A DNA stretch of 64,000 bases, taken from contig CAWCHK010000010.1 in assembly GCA_963795385.1 (NCBI GenBank), forward strand, positions 62,001 through 126,000, read 5' to 3'. Positions within the stretch are counted from its first letter, which is position 1, and each line of letters begins with the position of its first letter. This document shows positions 10,296 through 18,428 of the stretch, piece after piece. The notes beneath the pieces were generated by a model. That model was not told the DNA's origin, searched no databases, and was given only the letters and a program-made list of their open reading frames with translations. The position numbers were made by a program, and so were the translations under genes. The stretch is from CAVURS01 sp963795385 (GTDB lineage Bacteria > Actinomycetota > Actinomycetes > Actinomycetales > CAVURS01).

Positions 10296-10661
10296 TCAGC
10301 CCTGCTCGAGCACCGACAGGATGTTGCCCGCCGGGTCGGTGAACCACGCGATCAAGGGGCCGCCGTGGCGGTTGATCCCACGCTCGTCCAGGCCGTCGTA
10401 CTTCTCGAACGCCACTCCCCGCGACACCAGCTCGTCCACCGCGGCCTCGATGTCGTCGACCGGGAAGTTCAGGATCGTGTACGTCGCGGGCTGATGGTTC
10501 GCCTTGGGATAGATCAGCGTCGGGCGGTCACCCTCGATCTCCAGGGTCAGCATCCCGTTGGCCTCGGAGACCTGCAGGCCCAGCGTCTCGCCGTAGAACC
10601 GCTTGGCGGCCGCGATGTCGTCGACCGAGAACCCGCTGAACGCCTTCGTGTGCTCGAACAT
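10296..10661 (-). CDS. VOC superfamily (glyoxalase/bleomycin-resistance fold) protein
   Basis: Small single-domain protein of 121 residues in the vicinal oxygen chelate superfamily. Visible blocks are FSVDDIAAAKRFYGETLGLQVSE at the N-terminus, LNFPVDDIEAAVDELVSRGVAFE in the middle and WFTDPAGNILSVLEQ at the end, matching the paired beta-alpha-beta-beta-beta modules. The start ATG at 10661 follows a strong ribosome binding site (GAGGAGGGG). The reaction cannot be assigned; members range from glyoxalases to antibiotic-binding proteins. It is divergent from the YCII/sigma pair. Confidence 0.85.
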   Translation of the reverse strand: MFEHTKAFSGFSVDDIAAAKRFYGETLGLQVSEANGMLTLEIEGDRPTLIYPKANHQPATYTILNFPVDDIEAAVDELVSRGVAFEKYDGLDERGINRHGGPLIAWFTDPAGNILSVLEQG

Positions 10662-10888
10662 TCGTTCACCCCTCCTCGTGGCCCCCGCTCCGGAGGGCCG
10701 CATGGTTTCCCCCCGACCCTACGGCCGGAGGTCGATGGCCGCGCCGAACGGCGACGCCCCGTCTCAATAGGGCAGTCCCCCTTGCTCGTCGTGGTTGCCT
10801 GTCATCGAGGATGTAGAAGCTGATCGCGCTGTTTCGACATGAGGGGTGTGAGAGTTCTTCCGTCGTTCCGCACCCCGAGGAGACAGCT

Positions 10889-11269
10889 GTGAAGTACGTG
10901 ATCCTGATCCAGCACAACCCCACGATGCGCGACCGGTTCATGTCGCTCCCGATCGAGGAGCGGCGGGCCGGGCTCGCGGCGTACACCTCGCTCCACGAGG
11001 ACCTGACCGAGTCCGGCGAGCTGATCGCGTCGGAGGCGCTCGCCGATCCGGCGCTGGGGACCCGGATCCCGGCGCAGGCGGGCCACGAGCAGGAGGCGTC
11101 GTTGACGGACGGGCCGTACGCCGAGGTCAAGGAGCACCTGGCCGGCTTCTACCTGGTCGACTGCGACAGCCCGGAGCGGGCGTTCGACATCGGTTCCCGG
11201 ATCCCCGAGGCCGCGTTGGGCATGGTCGAGGTGCGCCCGGTCCTGGACCTCAGCGCCTTCGAGATGTGA
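10889..11269 (+). CDS. YCII-related (DGPF-type) protein
   Basis: 126-residue protein beginning MKYVILIQHNP and containing the hallmark TDGPYAEVKEHLAGFYLVDC, a DGPF-type motif of YCII-related proteins. Such proteins are the usual genomic partners of ECF42 sigma factors. The GTG start follows GAGGAGACAGCT, a good ribosome binding site. Its TGA overlaps the GTG of the sigma-factor gene, so translation is probably coupled. The molecular role of DGPF proteins is not established; an enzymatic or sensory role upstream of the sigma factor is inference. Confidence 0.88.
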   Translation: MKYVILIQHNPTMRDRFMSLPIEERRAGLAAYTSLHEDLTESGELIASEALADPALGTRIPAQAGHEQEASLTDGPYAEVKEHLAGFYLVDCDSPERAFDIGSRIPEAALGMVEVRPVLDLSAFEM

Positions 11270-12513
11270 GGACCCGCCAGGACGTCGAGGACCTGCTGCG
11301 CGACCTCGCGCCGCGGATCCTCGGCGCGCTGGTCCGGCGGTACGGCGGCTTCGACACCTGCGAGGACGCGGTGCAGGAGGCCCTGCTGGCCGCGGCCGTG
11401 CAGTGGCCGAGGGACGGAGTGCCGGACAACCCGCACGGCTGGCTGATCACGGTGGCCTCCCGGCGGCGGACCGAGATGTGGCGCAGCGAGACCGCGCGCC
11501 GCCGGCGCGAGGAGGCGGTGGTCGCGATGGCCGCGACCGGCCCGGAGCCGAGCCTGGACGCCGGTCAGCGCGCCGACGAGGACGACACGTTGACCCTGCT
11601 GATGCTCTGCTGCCACCCGTCCCTCAGCCCCTCCTCGCAGGTCGCGCTGACGCTGCGGGCGGTCGGCGGCCTGAGTACGGCGGAGATCGCCCGGGCCTTG
11701 CTGATGCCGGAAAAGACTGTGGGACAACGGATCAGCCGGGCCAAGCAGCGGATCAGGGAGAGTGGTGCGACGTTCCGGCTGCCGGAGCCCGAGGAGCGGG
11801 CCGAGCGTGTGGCGGCCGTGCTGCGGGTGCTCTACCTGATCTTCAACGAGGGCTACACCGCGAGCTCCGGCGCGAGGCTCCACCGGGTCGAGCTGTCCGG
11901 CGAGGCGATCCGGTTGACCCGCCAGCTGCACTCGCTGCTCCCGGACGAGGGCGAGGTCGCCGGGCTGCTGGCCCTGATGCTGCTGACCGATGCGCGGCGG
12001 CCGGCCCGGACCGACCGGGACGGCGCCCTCGTGCCGCTGGAGGAGCAGGACCGCGGTCGGTGGGACGCCGCCGCGATCGCCGAGGGCGTGGCGCTGGTCA
12101 CACGAGCGGTCGCGACGTCCGTCCTGGGCGCCTATCAGCTGCAGGCCGCGATCGCGGCGGTGCACGACGAGGCGCCGCGCGCGCAGGACACCGACTGGCT
12201 GCAGATCCTCGCGCTCTACCAGCTGCTCGAGGCGCTCGCGCCGGGGCCGATGGTCGCGCTGAACCGGATCGTCGCGGTCGCCATGGTCCGAGGACCGCGA
12301 GCCGGCCTGCAGCAGCTCGCGGCAGCCGAGGGCGATCCGGCGCTCGCCGGTCATCACCGGGTCGAGGCGGTGCGCGCCCACCTGCTCGAGCGGGCCGGCG
12401 AGCGGGACGCGGCGCGGACGGCGTACCGACTGGCCGCGCGTAGCACCCTGAGCCGGCCCGAGCAGCGCTACCTCGAGGCCCGCGCCGCCGCCCTCGCGGA
12501 GTCCAGGCCGTAG
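11266..12513 (+). CDS. ECF RNA polymerase sigma factor, ECF42-type with long C-terminal extension
   Basis: Extracytoplasmic-function sigma factor of 415 residues, about twice a minimal ECF factor. Region 2 is visible in DAVQEALLAAAVQWPRDGVPDNPHGWL followed by ASRRRTEMWRSE; region 4 in LTLRAVGGLSTAEIARALLMPEKTVGQRISRAKQRI. The remaining 220 residues, including LYLIFNEGYTASSG and LYQLLEALAPGPMVALNRIVA, match the TPR-like DUF6596 extension of ECF42 factors. No anti-sigma factor lies nearby, which is normal for this group. It overlaps the DGPF-protein gene by 4 bp and is convergent with the MFS gene. Confidence 0.92.
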   Translation: MRTRQDVEDLLRDLAPRILGALVRRYGGFDTCEDAVQEALLAAAVQWPRDGVPDNPHGWLITVASRRRTEMWRSETARRRREEAVVAMAATGPEPSLDAGQRADEDDTLTLLMLCCHPSLSPSSQVALTLRAVGGLSTAEIARALLMPEKTVGQRISRAKQRIRESGATFRLPEPEERAERVAAVLRVLYLIFNEGYTASSGARLHRVELSGEAIRLTRQLHSLLPDEGEVAGLLALMLLTDARRPARTDRDGALVPLEEQDRGRWDAAAIAEGVALVTRAVATSVLGAYQLQAAIAAVHDEAPRAQDTDWLQILALYQLLEALAPGPMVALNRIVAVAMVRGPRAGLQQLAAAEGDPALAGHHRVEAVRAHLLERAGERDAARTAYRLAARSTLSRPEQRYLEARAAALAESRP

Positions 12514-12542
12514 CCGGCCCCCTGGCCGGGCGGACCGCCGGG

Positions 12543-13826
12543 TCAGGCCTGGATCGATGAACCCTCCGGTCCCGCCTTCGCGCGGGCGCGGTCCATCGAT
12601 CGCCACTCGGGCCGCAACGCGGGGAGGGTGGTGGCCACGGTGTACGCGATCCCGCAGACCAGCAACGTGGTGCTGATGCCGAGGCGGTCGCTGAGTACGC
12701 CGCCGACCAGGCCCCCGAAGGGGATCAGGGCCCAGCAGACACTGTTCATCAGGGACATCACGCGCCCGCGCAGGTGCTCCGGGATCCGCTCCAGCTCGAC
12801 CGCCGCGAGGATCGGGTTGATCGTCCCGGCGCCGATGCCGCCGACGAAGATCACGGCCAGCACGACCCACAGGGGGGCGCCGAGCGCGAGGACCAGGAAC
12901 CGCGGGCCGCCGATCAGGAAGAAGCCCCAGCCGAAGGTCGCCCGTCGCGGCAGCCGGTGCCCGAAGGTCGCGGCGGCGACGGCGCCGATCACGGCCCCGG
13001 CGCCGAGCGCCGCCGAGACGGCACCCATCAGGCCGGCACCGCCGCCCTGGGCGCGGGCCCACACCACGATCAGGACCGTGGCGAGCGCAGCGTCCAGCAG
13101 GTTCGTCGCGGCGACCATGCCCATGATCGAGCGCAGCAGGCCGTCGCCGCGCAGGAACCGGGCGCCGCTGCGCAGCCGGTCGACGTAGCTGAGGCCCTCG
13201 TCCTCGGCGTGATGGGCCCCCACCCCGATGCCGCGCGGCACGGCGACCGCCACGATCAGGGCGCAGATCGCGAACGACGCGGAGTCGACGGCGATCGCCG
13301 CCGGCGCACCGATGGCCACGACCAGGGCGGCGGCTCCCAGCGGGCCGATGATCGCGGAGGCCCGGCTGATGCCGTCGCTGAGGCCCAGCACGCGCTCGCG
13401 GGGCTGACCGGTCGCGGTCGCGATCGCGGGTGCCATGACGTACTTGGAGATGTCACCCGGGCCGCGCACGAGACCGGCGACCGCCACCAGCCCGAGCAGG
13501 ACGCCGAAGTGCAGCCGCCCCATGGCGTGCAGGACGGGGATGAACGCCACGACGGCGGTGCTCACCAGGTCGCTCAGGATGCTGATCCGGCGGGGGCCGA
13601 CCCGGTCGGTCAGCGGACCCGCGAGCGCCTGCATCACGACGTACGGCGCCATCTCGGCGAAGGCGACCAGGCCGGTCCGGGTGGCCGAGCCGGTGGTGAT
13701 CAGGACGAAGAGCGGCAGGGCGATGGCCGAGAGCCGGGTGCCCACGAGCGAGATGCCCGAGGCGACCAGCATGGCGACCAGCGGCCGCTGCGACGGGCGG
13801 CCCGCCGGTTCGGACGAGGCCAGCAT
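12543..13826 (-). CDS. MFS transporter (drug-exporter-like)
   Basis: Major facilitator protein of 427 residues with about twelve hydrophobic segments. The first is LVAMLVASGISLVGTRLSAIALPLF, followed by the loop GPLTDRVGPRRISILSD, which is the family's motif A position. The C-terminal half has a second such loop, ERIPEHLRGRVMSLMNSV. It resembles enterobactin-exporter/macrolide-efflux type MFS proteins. The ATG overlaps the stop of the ArsR-type regulator gene (TGATG), so the regulator probably controls the pump. Substrate unknown. Confidence 0.88.
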   Translation of the reverse strand: MLASSEPAGRPSQRPLVAMLVASGISLVGTRLSAIALPLFVLITTGSATRTGLVAFAEMAPYVVMQALAGPLTDRVGPRRISILSDLVSTAVVAFIPVLHAMGRLHFGVLLGLVAVAGLVRGPGDISKYVMAPAIATATGQPRERVLGLSDGISRASAIIGPLGAAALVVAIGAPAAIAVDSASFAICALIVAVAVPRGIGVGAHHAEDEGLSYVDRLRSGARFLRGDGLLRSIMGMVAATNLLDAALATVLIVVWARAQGGGAGLMGAVSAALGAGAVIGAVAAATFGHRLPRRATFGWGFFLIGGPRFLVLALGAPLWVVLAVIFVGGIGAGTINPILAAVELERIPEHLRGRVMSLMNSVCWALIPFGGLVGGVLSDRLGISTTLLVCGIAYTVATTLPALRPEWRSMDRARAKAGPEGSSIQA

Positions 13827-14470
13827 CAGGCGTCCTCGGCGCGCGGGTAGATCTGCAGCTGGACGTTGACCCGCCGGGCCCCCTCGGGGACCTCCGCGTC
13901 CGGGGCCTTGGGCAGCCCGTCGACCAGGGCCCACATGGCCCGGGCGAGCTCGTCCGCCTGCTCGGCGGTGAGCAGGACGGTCTCGTCGCTCAGGGTGCCG
14001 GCGCCCTGCCACTCCTTCGGCAGCGTCGGGCGCTCCTCCAGGTAGCGGTTGACGCTGCCGGCCGAGATCTCGACGACGCTGTGCAGGTAGGCCTCGCCCT
14101 CGGCGGCCGAGTCCGGGTCAGACGACGGGGTGAGGTCGAAGCTGGTGACGCGGTGCGCCGCCCTCCACCAGCGCTCGCGTCCGGCACTGAGCTCCTCGGC
14201 GTCGGCGATGAAGCCGTAGGAGGCCAGCTGGCGCAGGTGATAGCTGGTCGCCGCGCTGGACAGACCGAGACGTTCGCCGAGCTTGGTCGCCGTCGACGGC
14301 CCGTCGATCCGCAGCAGGCCCAGCAGCCGGATCCGCACCGGGTGGGCCAGCCCGCGCAGGGTGTGGGAGTCGACCCGGACGACGGCCGGGTTCGGTTGGG
14401 GCTGGGGCTGCGGCCGGCGGCGGGGTTGGGGCTGGGGTTGGGGCTGGCGGCGGGGCCGGGGCGTGCTCAT
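13826..14470 (-). CDS. ArsR-type winged-helix transcriptional regulator
   Basis: 214-residue regulator. After a low-complexity PQPQPQ/PRRRP tail of about 30 residues comes a winged-helix domain: LRGLAHPVRIRLLGLLRIDGPSTATKL, then GLSSAATSYHLRQLASYGFI with the recognition helix, and ERWWRAAHRVTSFD as the wing. The remaining 110 residues form an acidic helical C-terminal domain of unknown ligand. The promoter is legible: TTGCAA (14502-14507 reverse), 17 nt spacer, TAGAGT (14479-14484 reverse), ATG 8 nt later. A palindrome over the -35 box suggests autorepression. It is translationally coupled to the MFS gene. Confidence 0.9.
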   Translation of the reverse strand: MSTPRPRRQPQPQPQPRRRPQPQPQPNPAVVRVDSHTLRGLAHPVRIRLLGLLRIDGPSTATKLGERLGLSSAATSYHLRQLASYGFIADAEELSAGRERWWRAAHRVTSFDLTPSSDPDSAAEGEAYLHSVVEISAGSVNRYLEERPTLPKEWQGAGTLSDETVLLTAEQADELARAMWALVDGLPKAPDAEVPEGARRVNVQLQIYPRAEDA

Positions 14471-14478
14471 GGTTCAGG

Positions 14479-14507
14479 ACTCTACTCATGCAAAGACTTC
14501 TTTGCAA
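14479..14507 (-). promoter_or_regulatory. Promoter and probable operator of the ArsR-type regulator
   Basis: On the minus strand: -35 TTGCAA, 17-nt spacer, -10 TAGAGT, and the ATG 8 nt further on. A perfect inverted repeat TGCAAAG-ACTT-CTTTGCA spans 14489-14506 and covers the -35 box, the position expected for an autorepressor binding site. Confidence 0.7.
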
Positions 14508-14542
14508 AGGGTTCTTGGCAATGAGGTCCTCGGCTCACCCGC

Positions 14543-14776
14543 TCAGTCGCGCGGCATCACGATCCAGCAGGCGATGTAGAGCAGGAAGCCGACGCCGCTG
14601 ACCAGGGTGGCGGCTGCGAAGCCCACCCGGACCACGACCGGGTCGACGTTGAAGTAGCGAGCCAGGCCGGTGCTGACGCCGGCGATCATCTTGCCGTCGT
14701 CGACCCGGGTGAGGCGGCGCGGTGCGGCCGCGGGCTGGGGCTGGGGTGGGGGCTGGGGGGCGGTGTATTCGCTCAT
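14543..14776 (-). CDS. PspC domain small membrane protein
   Basis: 77-residue protein. A Pro/Gln-rich N-terminal tail (PQPPPQPQPAAAP) is followed by RRLTRVDDGKMIAGVSTGLARYFNVDPVVVRVGF and a single TM segment VSGVGFLLYIACWIVMP. This is the PspC domain, whose members act in envelope stress and membrane-integrity responses. The start ATG at 14776 gives the usual length. Larger PspC-domain proteins occur at about 20.9 and 21.4 kb in this window. Confidence 0.9.
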   Translation of the reverse strand: MSEYTAPQPPPQPQPAAAPRRLTRVDDGKMIAGVSTGLARYFNVDPVVVRVGFAAATLVSGVGFLLYIACWIVMPRD

Positions 14777-14882
14777 GGGACAAGGGTCGCTCGCGCCGGG
14801 CGCCCCGCACATCCGGTGACCCCCCGAGCCCACCCTGGGGTGACCCCGAGCCCACCCCTGGACCCGACCCCTGGACCCGAGG

Positions 14883-15046
14883 GTCAGCCCCTCCGGGTGG
14901 TGGAGCCCCCGGAGGCCCTGACAAGTCCCGGGACCGCACCGAGTGTCAGCCCGTCCGGGTGGTGGAGCCCCCGGAGGGGCTGACAAGTCCCGGGACCGCG
15001 CCGAGTGTCAGCCCCTCCGGGTGCTGGAGCCCCCGGAGAGGCTGAC
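14883..15046. repeat. Three tandem 62-bp units, each a long stem-loop
   Basis: Units start at 14883, 14945 and 15007. Each opens with GTCAGCCCCTCCGGG and closes with CCCGGAGGGGCTGAC, forming a stem of about 15 bp with a loop near 10 nt; spacers read AAGTCCCGGGACCGC. Single changes occur in one arm of each copy. The array begins 10 bp past the stop of the nucleotidyltransferase gene and precedes the PspC gene, both on the minus strand, so it may terminate or insulate transcription. Confidence 0.85.
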
Positions 15047-15056
15047 AGGTCGCAGG

Positions 15057-15839
15057 TCAGGGGGTCGGCACGGTGACGGGCTGGTCGCGGGTCCCCGCCC
15101 GGATCGTCCTCACGAGCCGCTCGTCCGGCCCCACCCACGCGCCCGGCCACACCACCGAGCGGTCGATCACGCCCTCGACGACGGCTCCGGCCCCGACCAC
15201 CGACCGGCCGTGGCTCGCATGCAGGTTGGCGGCCAGGTAGTCGACCGGCCGTCCGCAGTCGATCGCCATCTGAGCGGTCTCGACCAGGTCGAGCCGCCCC
15301 GCCTCGTACTCCCGCCGCCAGAGCACCTCGTAGAGACCGCTGGGCTCGGGGGACAGCGGCTCGACGGCGGCCCAGGGCATCAGGCACGCGCCGACGTACT
15401 GCAACGTCCCGAAGTCGGCCGGCGCGCCGACGTCCTTGCACAGCAAGCGGATTCGCCGCCCGTCCCACTCCCGCACGAGGCTCCCCAGACCCTCGGGCAG
15501 GTAGGCGTCGGAGTTGGTGAGCAGGACGTCTCGGCCGTCCAGCCAGGGTCGCAGCGCGCCGAGCGCCCCGGCCGTGCCCAGCGCCTCGGGCTGCTCGTCG
15601 CTGAGGTGGGCCCGCCCGCCCACGTGCTCGGCGACCGCTGCGGCGCGGTAGTGGGCGTTGACGGCCAGCCGGGCCGGCCCCGTGCCGACCCGGGCGGAGA
15701 GGCGCTCCAGGGCCAGGTCGACCAGTGGACGGTTCGCGATGGGACACAACGGTTTTGGCCGCAGGTCGGTCAGCGGCCGCAACCGCTCGCCGCGCCCGGC
15801 GGCGAGCACCACGCCCGCGAGATCCGGGTCCGGCGTCAT
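15057..15839 (-). CDS. Sugar nucleotidyltransferase (NTP_transferase family)
   Basis: 260-residue nucleotidyltransferase. The activation motif GVVLAAGRGERLRPLTDLRPKPLCPI is at the N-terminus and DVLLTNSDAYLPEG holds the metal-binding Asp. The C-terminal part (VGAGAVVEGVIDRSVVWPGAWVGPDE) resembles a short left-handed beta-helix. It would join a sugar-1-phosphate to a nucleotide; MurNAc-1-phosphate uridylyltransferase-like and mannose-1-phosphate guanylyltransferase-like activities are both possible. The ATG overlaps the stop of the upstream NUDIX gene (ATGA), and PIG-L precedes that, so three genes form an operon. Confidence 0.85.
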   Translation of the reverse strand: MTPDPDLAGVVLAAGRGERLRPLTDLRPKPLCPIANRPLVDLALERLSARVGTGPARLAVNAHYRAAAVAEHVGGRAHLSDEQPEALGTAGALGALRPWLDGRDVLLTNSDAYLPEGLGSLVREWDGRRIRLLCKDVGAPADFGTLQYVGACLMPWAAVEPLSPEPSGLYEVLWRREYEAGRLDLVETAQMAIDCGRPVDYLAANLHASHGRSVVGAGAVVEGVIDRSVVWPGAWVGPDERLVRTIRAGTRDQPVTVPTP

Positions 15840-16369
15840 TGCCGCAGGGCGCGACGGACGAGTCTGAGCACCTCGCGCGTGACGGCGTCCTCGTCGTCGC
15901 GGACCAGGTCGTCGATCGGCCGCCAGTCGACCCGGAACGCCTCACCGCGCGGACGCACGTTTGGTCGGGCGTCCACCCGCCGGTAGAAGATCACGTCGAC
16001 CCGCTGCGAGTGCGGCTCCACCAGGGTGGCGATCGGGAGGTCGGCCTCGGGGTCGATGTCGACGGTCAGGCCGAGCTCCTCGCCGGCCTCCCGGACGACC
16101 CCCTCGGCCGGAGACTCGCCCTGGTCCAGCAGCCCGCCGGGCAGGGTCCAGCCCTCGCGGTGCAACTGGCGCAGCACCAGCACCGATCCGTCGTGGTCGA
16201 GGACCAGCAGCGCGCCGACCGTGTACGTCGGCGTGGCCAGCCGGACGGCCCAGCGCTGCATCCGGTGCGGCATCCGCCCGAAGCCGATCAGGCCGGTGCG
16301 GTACGCCTTGCGGACCACCCGCCGCCAGAGCCGGATGACTGCTCCGCGCAGGCCGGCCGGCTCAGCCAT
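15836..16369 (-). CDS. NUDIX hydrolase
   Basis: 177-residue NUDIX pyrophosphohydrolase. The Nudix box reads GGLLDQGESPAEGVVREAGEELGL, matching GX5EX7REUXEEXGU. It is preceded by TYTVGALLVLDHDGSVLVLRQLHREGWTLP and by about 45 residues rich in Arg that may pack against the domain. Substrate is a nucleoside diphosphate linked to another moiety; which one is unknown. The coding region overlaps the PIG-L gene by 8 bp at the start and the nucleotidyltransferase gene by 4 bp at the end. Confidence 0.88.
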   Translation of the reverse strand: MAEPAGLRGAVIRLWRRVVRKAYRTGLIGFGRMPHRMQRWAVRLATPTYTVGALLVLDHDGSVLVLRQLHREGWTLPGGLLDQGESPAEGVVREAGEELGLTVDIDPEADLPIATLVEPHSQRVDVIFYRRVDARPNVRPRGEAFRVDWRPIDDLVRDDEDAVTREVLRLVRRALRQ

Positions 16370-17225
16370 GCCCGCCTCCGGGCGCCGCGCCGAACCCTCG
16401 GACCGTCGCGAACACGTCCCGGTACGGCACCCCGGCCCGCTGCTCCGCCCTGAGGTCGGACTGGATGAACCACTCGTGGCCGAACACCCGGCGGTAGAGC
16501 CGGCGCGGCAGCCGCAGGAAGCCGGCGAGCGTCCGGTCGCCACCACCCCCCGTGGCCTGGCTGGCGTGCGCGGCCATCGAGGCCCGCTTGGCGTCGGTGA
16601 ACCGGCGTACGTCGATCCGGTGGGTGATCGCGGCCTTCGGGCTGAACGCGCGCTCGAACGTCGCCGGGTCGAAGTCCGGCGGGAAGCGATAGACCCTGCG
16701 GGCCAACCGGATCCCGAGCAGCAGCAGGTCGCGGGGCACGGTCGCCTCGAGGACAACCGGCGTCCCGGCCAGCTCGGCCGCCCGGCGCCCGACGTGGTGC
16801 ACCTGGACGTGGTCCGGATGCCCGTAGCCGCCGTTGACGTCGTACGTCGTGAGGACGTCGGCCCGCTCCTCGCGCAGGATGGCCGCGAGCCGCTCCGCGG
16901 CCTCCTCGACGTCGGCCCGGACGAAGCAGACCTGGCCGGGTGGGTCGATCTGGACGTCGTCCGGTGGCAGCCCGGAGTCGGCGTAGCCGAGCCACTCGAC
17001 CCGGGCGACTCCGAGCACGTCGGCGCTGCGCTGCAGCTCGGCCATCCGGCGCGCGCCGAGCCGGCCGTCGGCGGCGTGCTCCTCGTCGGTGAGCCCGGCC
17101 TCGCCCTCGGTGGCGACGACCACGACGACCCGATGACCCCCGGCGGCCGCGAGCGCCAAGGTCCCTGACACGAGGAGGGCCTCGTCGTCGGGGTGCGCGT
17201 GGAAGCTGACGAGCGTGCCGGACAT
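16362..17225 (-). CDS. PIG-L/LmbE family N-acetyl-sugar deacetylase
   Basis: 287-residue deacetylase of the PIG-L superfamily, which includes MshB and Mca. The zinc site AHPDDE is at residues 10-15 (VSFHAHPDDEALLVSGTLALA) and the second metal motif is GGYGHPDHVQVHHV. It probably removes an acetyl group from an N-acetylglucosaminyl conjugate. Start ATG 17225 is chosen over an ATG 9 nt earlier because an AAGGAT hexamer lies 7 nt upstream (17233-17238 reverse). It is divergent from a GT4 glycosyltransferase, a pairing reminiscent of mshA/mshB, though this is not proven to be mycothiol synthesis. Confidence 0.88.
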   Translation of the reverse strand: MSGTLVSFHAHPDDEALLVSGTLALAAAGGHRVVVVVATEGEAGLTDEEHAADGRLGARRMAELQRSADVLGVARVEWLGYADSGLPPDDVQIDPPGQVCFVRADVEEAAERLAAILREERADVLTTYDVNGGYGHPDHVQVHHVGRRAAELAGTPVVLEATVPRDLLLLGIRLARRVYRFPPDFDPATFERAFSPKAAITHRIDVRRFTDAKRASMAAHASQATGGGGDRTLAGFLRLPRRLYRRVFGHEWFIQSDLRAEQRAGVPYRDVFATVRGFGAAPGGGHG

Positions 17226-17291
17226 GGGCGCCATCCTTACCCATCCGCCGCCGGTCGGCGTTCCGCCGGCCCGCAGTGCGAGGATCGCTCG

Positions 17292-18428
17292 ATGCGGATC
17301 GCCCACCTGTCGGACTGCTACCTGCCCCGGCTGGGCGGTATCGAGTCGCAGGTGCACGGCCTGGCCCGGAGGCAGATCGACGCCGGCCACGACGTCACCG
17401 TCCTGACCGCCACCCCTGGACCGCGCGGTGAGCGGCACGGCACGGTCGACGTGGTCGACGGAGTGCCGGTGCACCGGCTGGCGATCCGGCTGCCGTTCGG
17501 CCTGCCGGTCAACCCCCTCGCGCCGCGCGAGGTCCGGGCGGTCCTGCTCTCCGGGCGGTACGACGTCGCCCACGTGCACGCCGGCGTCGTCTCGCCGTTC
17601 GCGTACGACGCCATGAAGGTCGTGCTCGACCTGGGCCTCCCCCTCGTGGTCACCTGGCACTGCATGCTCGGTCACAGCGAGGTCCTCGGTCGCTGGTGGG
17701 AGCACCTGCGCTCGTGGTCGGAGCGCCCGGCGGCCTTCACCGCGGTCAGTGATCTCGCGGCCCAGCCGTTGCGCCGGCTGCTCGGCGACGGCAACCCGGT
17801 GCAGGTACTCCCCAACGGGGTGGACGTCGAGGCCTGGCGGACCGATCCGGCTCCGGGGGACCCGGACGACGTCCACCTGGTATCGGCGATGAGACTGGCC
17901 CGACGCAAGCGACCGATCCCGTTGCTGCGCATGGCTTCTGCCGTACGGAAGCGGACGCCGGACCGGGTCCGGCTGCGGCTCACGGTGCTGGGCGACGGGC
18001 CCTCGCGCCCGGTCCTGCGCGCGGCCATCGGGAGGCACGGCCTGCGCTCCTGGGTCGACCTTCCGGGCCGGGTGGACCGGGCCGGGCTGCTGGAGACCTA
18101 CCGGAGCGCCGACGTCTACGTCGCGCCGGCCCGGCTGGAGTCGTTCGGCATCGCGGCGATCGAGGCTCGGGCGGCCGGCCTGCCCGTCGTCGCCCGGGCC
18201 GACAGTGGCGTGCGCGAGTTCGTCCGGGACGGCGTCGACGGGCTGCTCGCCGACAGCGACGAGGCCATGGTGGACGCGCTGGTCCGCCTGGTCTGCGATC
18301 CCGTTCTGCGGCAACGGTTTGCCGACCACAACCGGGCCGTGCCGCCGGTGCAGGACTGGTCCTTCGTGCTCGGCCGGGCCGACGAGGAGTACGCCCGCGC
18401 GGCCCGGATCCTGGCGGCCGCGGCATGA
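17292..18428 (+). CDS. GT4 family glycosyltransferase
   Basis: 378-residue retaining glycosyltransferase. The N-terminus HLSDCYLPRLGGIESQVHGLA is the acceptor-domain start typical of GT4, VTWHCMLG holds a mid-domain His, and VQVLPNGVDVEAW begins the donor domain. The donor-binding motif is ESFGIAAIEARAAGLPVVA (E-X7-E). It transfers a sugar from a nucleotide donor to an unknown acceptor (inositol phosphate, lipid or glycan). A GAGGAT hexamer 6 nt before the ATG suggests a leaderless transcript. The stop overlaps the next NUDIX gene (ATGA). Confidence 0.9.
   Translation: MRIAHLSDCYLPRLGGIESQVHGLARRQIDAGHDVTVLTATPGPRGERHGTVDVVDGVPVHRLAIRLPFGLPVNPLAPREVRAVLLSGRYDVAHVHAGVVSPFAYDAMKVVLDLGLPLVVTWHCMLGHSEVLGRWWEHLRSWSERPAAFTAVSDLAAQPLRRLLGDGNPVQVLPNGVDVEAWRTDPAPGDPDDVHLVSAMRLARRKRPIPLLRMASAVRKRTPDRVRLRLTVLGDGPSRPVLRAAIGRHGLRSWVDLPGRVDRAGLLETYRSADVYVAPARLESFGIAAIEARAAGLPVVARADSGVREFVRDGVDGLLADSDEAMVDALVRLVCDPVLRQRFADHNRAVPPVQDWSFVLGRADEEYARAARILAAAA

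Noticed and set aside
14883..15046. CRISPR array
   Set aside because: Three 62-bp units with nearly identical spacers and no cas genes; the units are self-complementary tandem repeats.
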